Source: Haplomitrium mnioides
Taxonomy: Eukaryota; Marchantiophyta; Haplomitriopsida; Calobryales
DNA length: 64,000 nucleotides
Reading direction: 5' to 3'
Assembly (NCBI GenBank): GCA_049999725.1
Contig: JBNGIS010032634.1
Span: 1 to 64,000, forward strand
Shown: piece after piece, positions 61,561 through 64,000 of the stretch
Layout: each line of letters starts with the position of its first letter
Numbering within the stretch: the stretch's first letter is position 1
Notes under the pieces: model-generated
The model's database searches: none
Told to the model about the DNA's origin: nothing
What the model saw: only the letters and a program-made list of their open reading frames with translations
Translations under genes and position numbers: made by a program

Positions 61561-64000
61561 AGTGTGTGCTTGTCAAGCAAATTAGTTGTTGGAAGTGAGA
61601 GCTGCTCTCGGATGCAATATGGAAGTGTATGGTTGGAAGTGAGTAAGTGACAAGAAGTCTGAACTTCACTAGCATGCAACATAGAAGTGTGATTGGAAAT
61701 GAGAAACTCAGCATAAGTCACAACTTTGTTTATATGCAACATAGTAGTGTGTGCTTGTTTAGCAAATAAGTTGTTGAAAGAGCTGCTCCTGAATGCATAA
61801 TGGAAGTGTATGGTTGGAAGTAAGTTAGTGGCAAGAAGTGTGAACTTCACAAGTATGCTATAAAGAAATGTTATTGGAAAAAAATAAAGTGATTGTAAGT
61901 CACAAATTTCTGTACATGGAACATGGTAGTGTGTGTTTGTTAAGCAAACAAGTGGTTGGATGTGAGAGTTGCTCCCGTATGCAATATGGAAGTGTATGGT
62001 TGGAAGTAAACAAGTGGCGAGAAGTGTGAACTTTACTAATATGCAATATAAAAGTGTGCTTGGAAATGAGAAACTCATCGTAAGCCACAACTTTCTTTAC
62101 ATGCAAGATGGTAGTGTGTGCTTGTTAAGCAAATAGGTGGTTGGAAGTGAGAGCTGCTCCCGCATGCAATGTGGAAGTGTATGGTTGGAAGTAAATAAGT
62201 GGTAAGAAGTGTGAACTTCACCAATATGCAGTAGAGAAGTGTGATTGGAAATGTAAAACTCATCGTAAGTCACAACTTTCTTTGTATGTAGCATGAGAGT
62301 GAGTGCTTGTTAAGCAAAAAAGTGGTTAGAAGCGAGAGCTACTCACGTATGCAATTTGGAAGTGTGTGGTTGGAGGTTTGTAAGTGGGAGAAGTGTAAAC
62401 TTAACTCGTATGCAATAAAAAAGTGTGATTGAAAATTAGAAACTCATCGTATGTCACAACTTTCTTTATATGCAACATAGTATTGTGTGTCTGTTAAGCA
62501 AATAAGTGGTTGGGAGTGAGAGCTGCTCACGTATGCAATATGGAAGTGTATGGTTGGAAGTAAGTATGTGGTAAAAGTGTGAACTTCACAAGTATGCAAT
62601 ATAGAAGTGTGATTGGAAATGAGAATCTCATTGCATGTCATAACTTTTTTTATATGCAACATATTAGTGTTTGCTTGTTCAACAAATAGGTGGTTGGAAG
62701 GGTTGCTCACGTATGCAATATGGAAGTGTATGGTTGAAGAGTAGTAAGTGGTAAGAAGCATGAACTTCAATAGTATGCAAAGAAAAAAGTGTAAGTAGAA
62801 ATGAGAAACTCATCGTAAGTCACAACTTTCTATATATACAACATAGTAGTGTGTGTTTGTTAAGGAAATGAATGGTTGGAAGTGAGAGTTGCTCGTGAAT
62901 GTAGTATGGAAGTATATGGTTGGAAGTAAGTGGGTGGTAAGAAGTGTGAACTTCACTAGAATGCAACATAGAAGTGTGATTGGAAATGAGAAACTTATTG
63001 TAAGAAACAACCTTCTTTGTATGCAACATTGTAGTGTGTGTTTGTTAAGCAAATAACTCGTTGGAAGTGCGAGCTGCTCGCATATGCAATTTGGAAGTGT
63101 ATGGTTGGAGATAAGTAAGTCAGGGAAGTGTAAACTTTACTTGTATACAATATAAAAGTGTGATTGGAAATGAGAAACTCATCATAAGTCACAACTTTCT
63201 TTATATGCAACATAGTAGCGTGTTTTTGTAAAAGAAATACGTGGTTGGAAGTGAGAGCTGCTTGTGTATGCAATATGGAAGTGTATGTTTGGAGGTAAGT
63301 AAGTGGGAGAAGTGTAAACTTTACTTGTATGCAATATAGAAGTGTGGTTGGAAATGCAAAACTCATTATCACTCACAACTTTTTTGCATACAACATAGTA
63401 GTGTGTGCCTATTTAGCAAAAAAGTGGTTGGAAGTGATAGCTACTCCCGTATGCAATATGGAAGTGTATAGCTGGAGGCAAGTAAGTGAGAGAAGTGTAA
63501 ACTTTACTCGTATGCAATATAGTAGTGTGATTGGAATAAAGAAACTTATCAAAATTCACAAAGTTCTTTATATGCAACATAGTAGTGTGTGTTTGTTGAG
63601 GAAGGTTTTGGTTTGAAGTAATAAAATGACAAGAAGTGTGAACTTCACTAGTATGCAAAAAAAAAAATGTGATTAGAAATCAGAAACTCATCGTTGGTCA
63701 CAATTTTGTTTACATGCAACATAGTAGTGTGTGCCTGTTTAGCAAATAGGTGGTTGGAAGTGAGAGCTGCTCCCGTATGCAATTTGGAAGTGTATGGTTG
63801 GAAGTAAGTAAGTGGCGAGAAGTGTGAACTTTACTCGTATGAAGTATAGAAGTGTGATTGGAAGTGAGAAACTCATCGTAAGTCACAACTTTCTTTATAT
63901 GCAACATAGTACTGTGTGCTCTTTCAGTAAGCAAGTTGTTGAAAAAGCTGCTACCAAATGAAATATGGAAGTGTTTGGTTCGAAGTAATTAAGTGGTGAG

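Larger units (their letters stand above)
49184..64000. repeat. Satellite array, subfamily II
   Basis: The satellite resumes at monomer position ~3 (ACAACTTTATTTACC) and runs to the window end. The marks are those of 36-39 kb: CATCGTAAGTCAC, GCTCCCGTATGC, TAAGTGG(C)GAGAAGTG and GTGTGAACTTCAC. A ~181-bp short form with AAGTTGTTGAAAGAGCTGCT recurs irregularly (near 50,888, 53,390, 55,025, 56,300, 58,125, 59,748, 60,855, 61,770, 63,940), always at spacings close to whole numbers of monomers. No gene is present. Confidence 0.96.

Noticed and set aside
1-64000. CRISPR-like regular repeats
   Set aside because: Repeats are contiguous 185-bp units without unique spacers, and the context is eukaryotic.
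49184-64000. CENP-B box in the satellite
   Set aside because: No copy of the TTCG....A..CGGG pattern was found in the monomers inspected; the GTGAACTTCAC dyad is different.

Overview
The window is eukaryotic, non-genic DNA, most likely from a land plant. It is a long tandem-satellite array interrupted by one decayed, minus-strand Ty3/gypsy-type retrotransposon. The plant assignment rests on the retrotransposon type and on two decayed gene fragments beside gag: one reads like a plant dUTPase and the other like a BRX-domain protein, a land-plant family. A non-seed plant such as a fern is possible, but this is inference only.

Layout. 1..~39,085 and ~49,184..64,000 hold a satellite with a 185-bp monomer (example 13,938..14,122). 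Each monomer is itself three diverged ~62-bp sub-repeats that begin ATGCAAYATRG. The array has two subfamilies that exchange at about 34.4-38 kb, 155-bp internally deleted monomers, C/A hybrid monomers, and multi-kilobase blocks of monomers copied about 11.4-14.4 kb apart. No credible satellite gene exists: the many 60-65-residue minus-strand frames are the same repeat read in two frames, because 185 is not a multiple of three.

~39,086..49,183 is the inserted element, transcribed toward lower coordinates. In element order it has: a possible LTR edge and leader at 49,183..46,208, containing short tandem duplications plus the BRX-like and dUTPase-like fragments; gag with two CCHC zinc knuckles; an aspartic protease; a C5-cytosine DNA methyltransferase domain; reverse transcriptase; RNase H; and an integrase cut off in its C-terminal domain. 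The 3' LTR is absent. Five in-frame stops and at least three frameshifts mark it as dead. A 400-base assembly gap (41,924..42,323) removes the end of the methyltransferase domain.

The most interesting item is the DNA methyltransferase domain between protease and reverse transcriptase, which suggests a retrotransposon lineage able to methylate DNA, perhaps its own. The host satellite shows the signature expected of methylated DNA: its main CpG box (TCGCG) recurs in every one-step C-to-T or G-to-A decay form. A causal link between the two is speculation.
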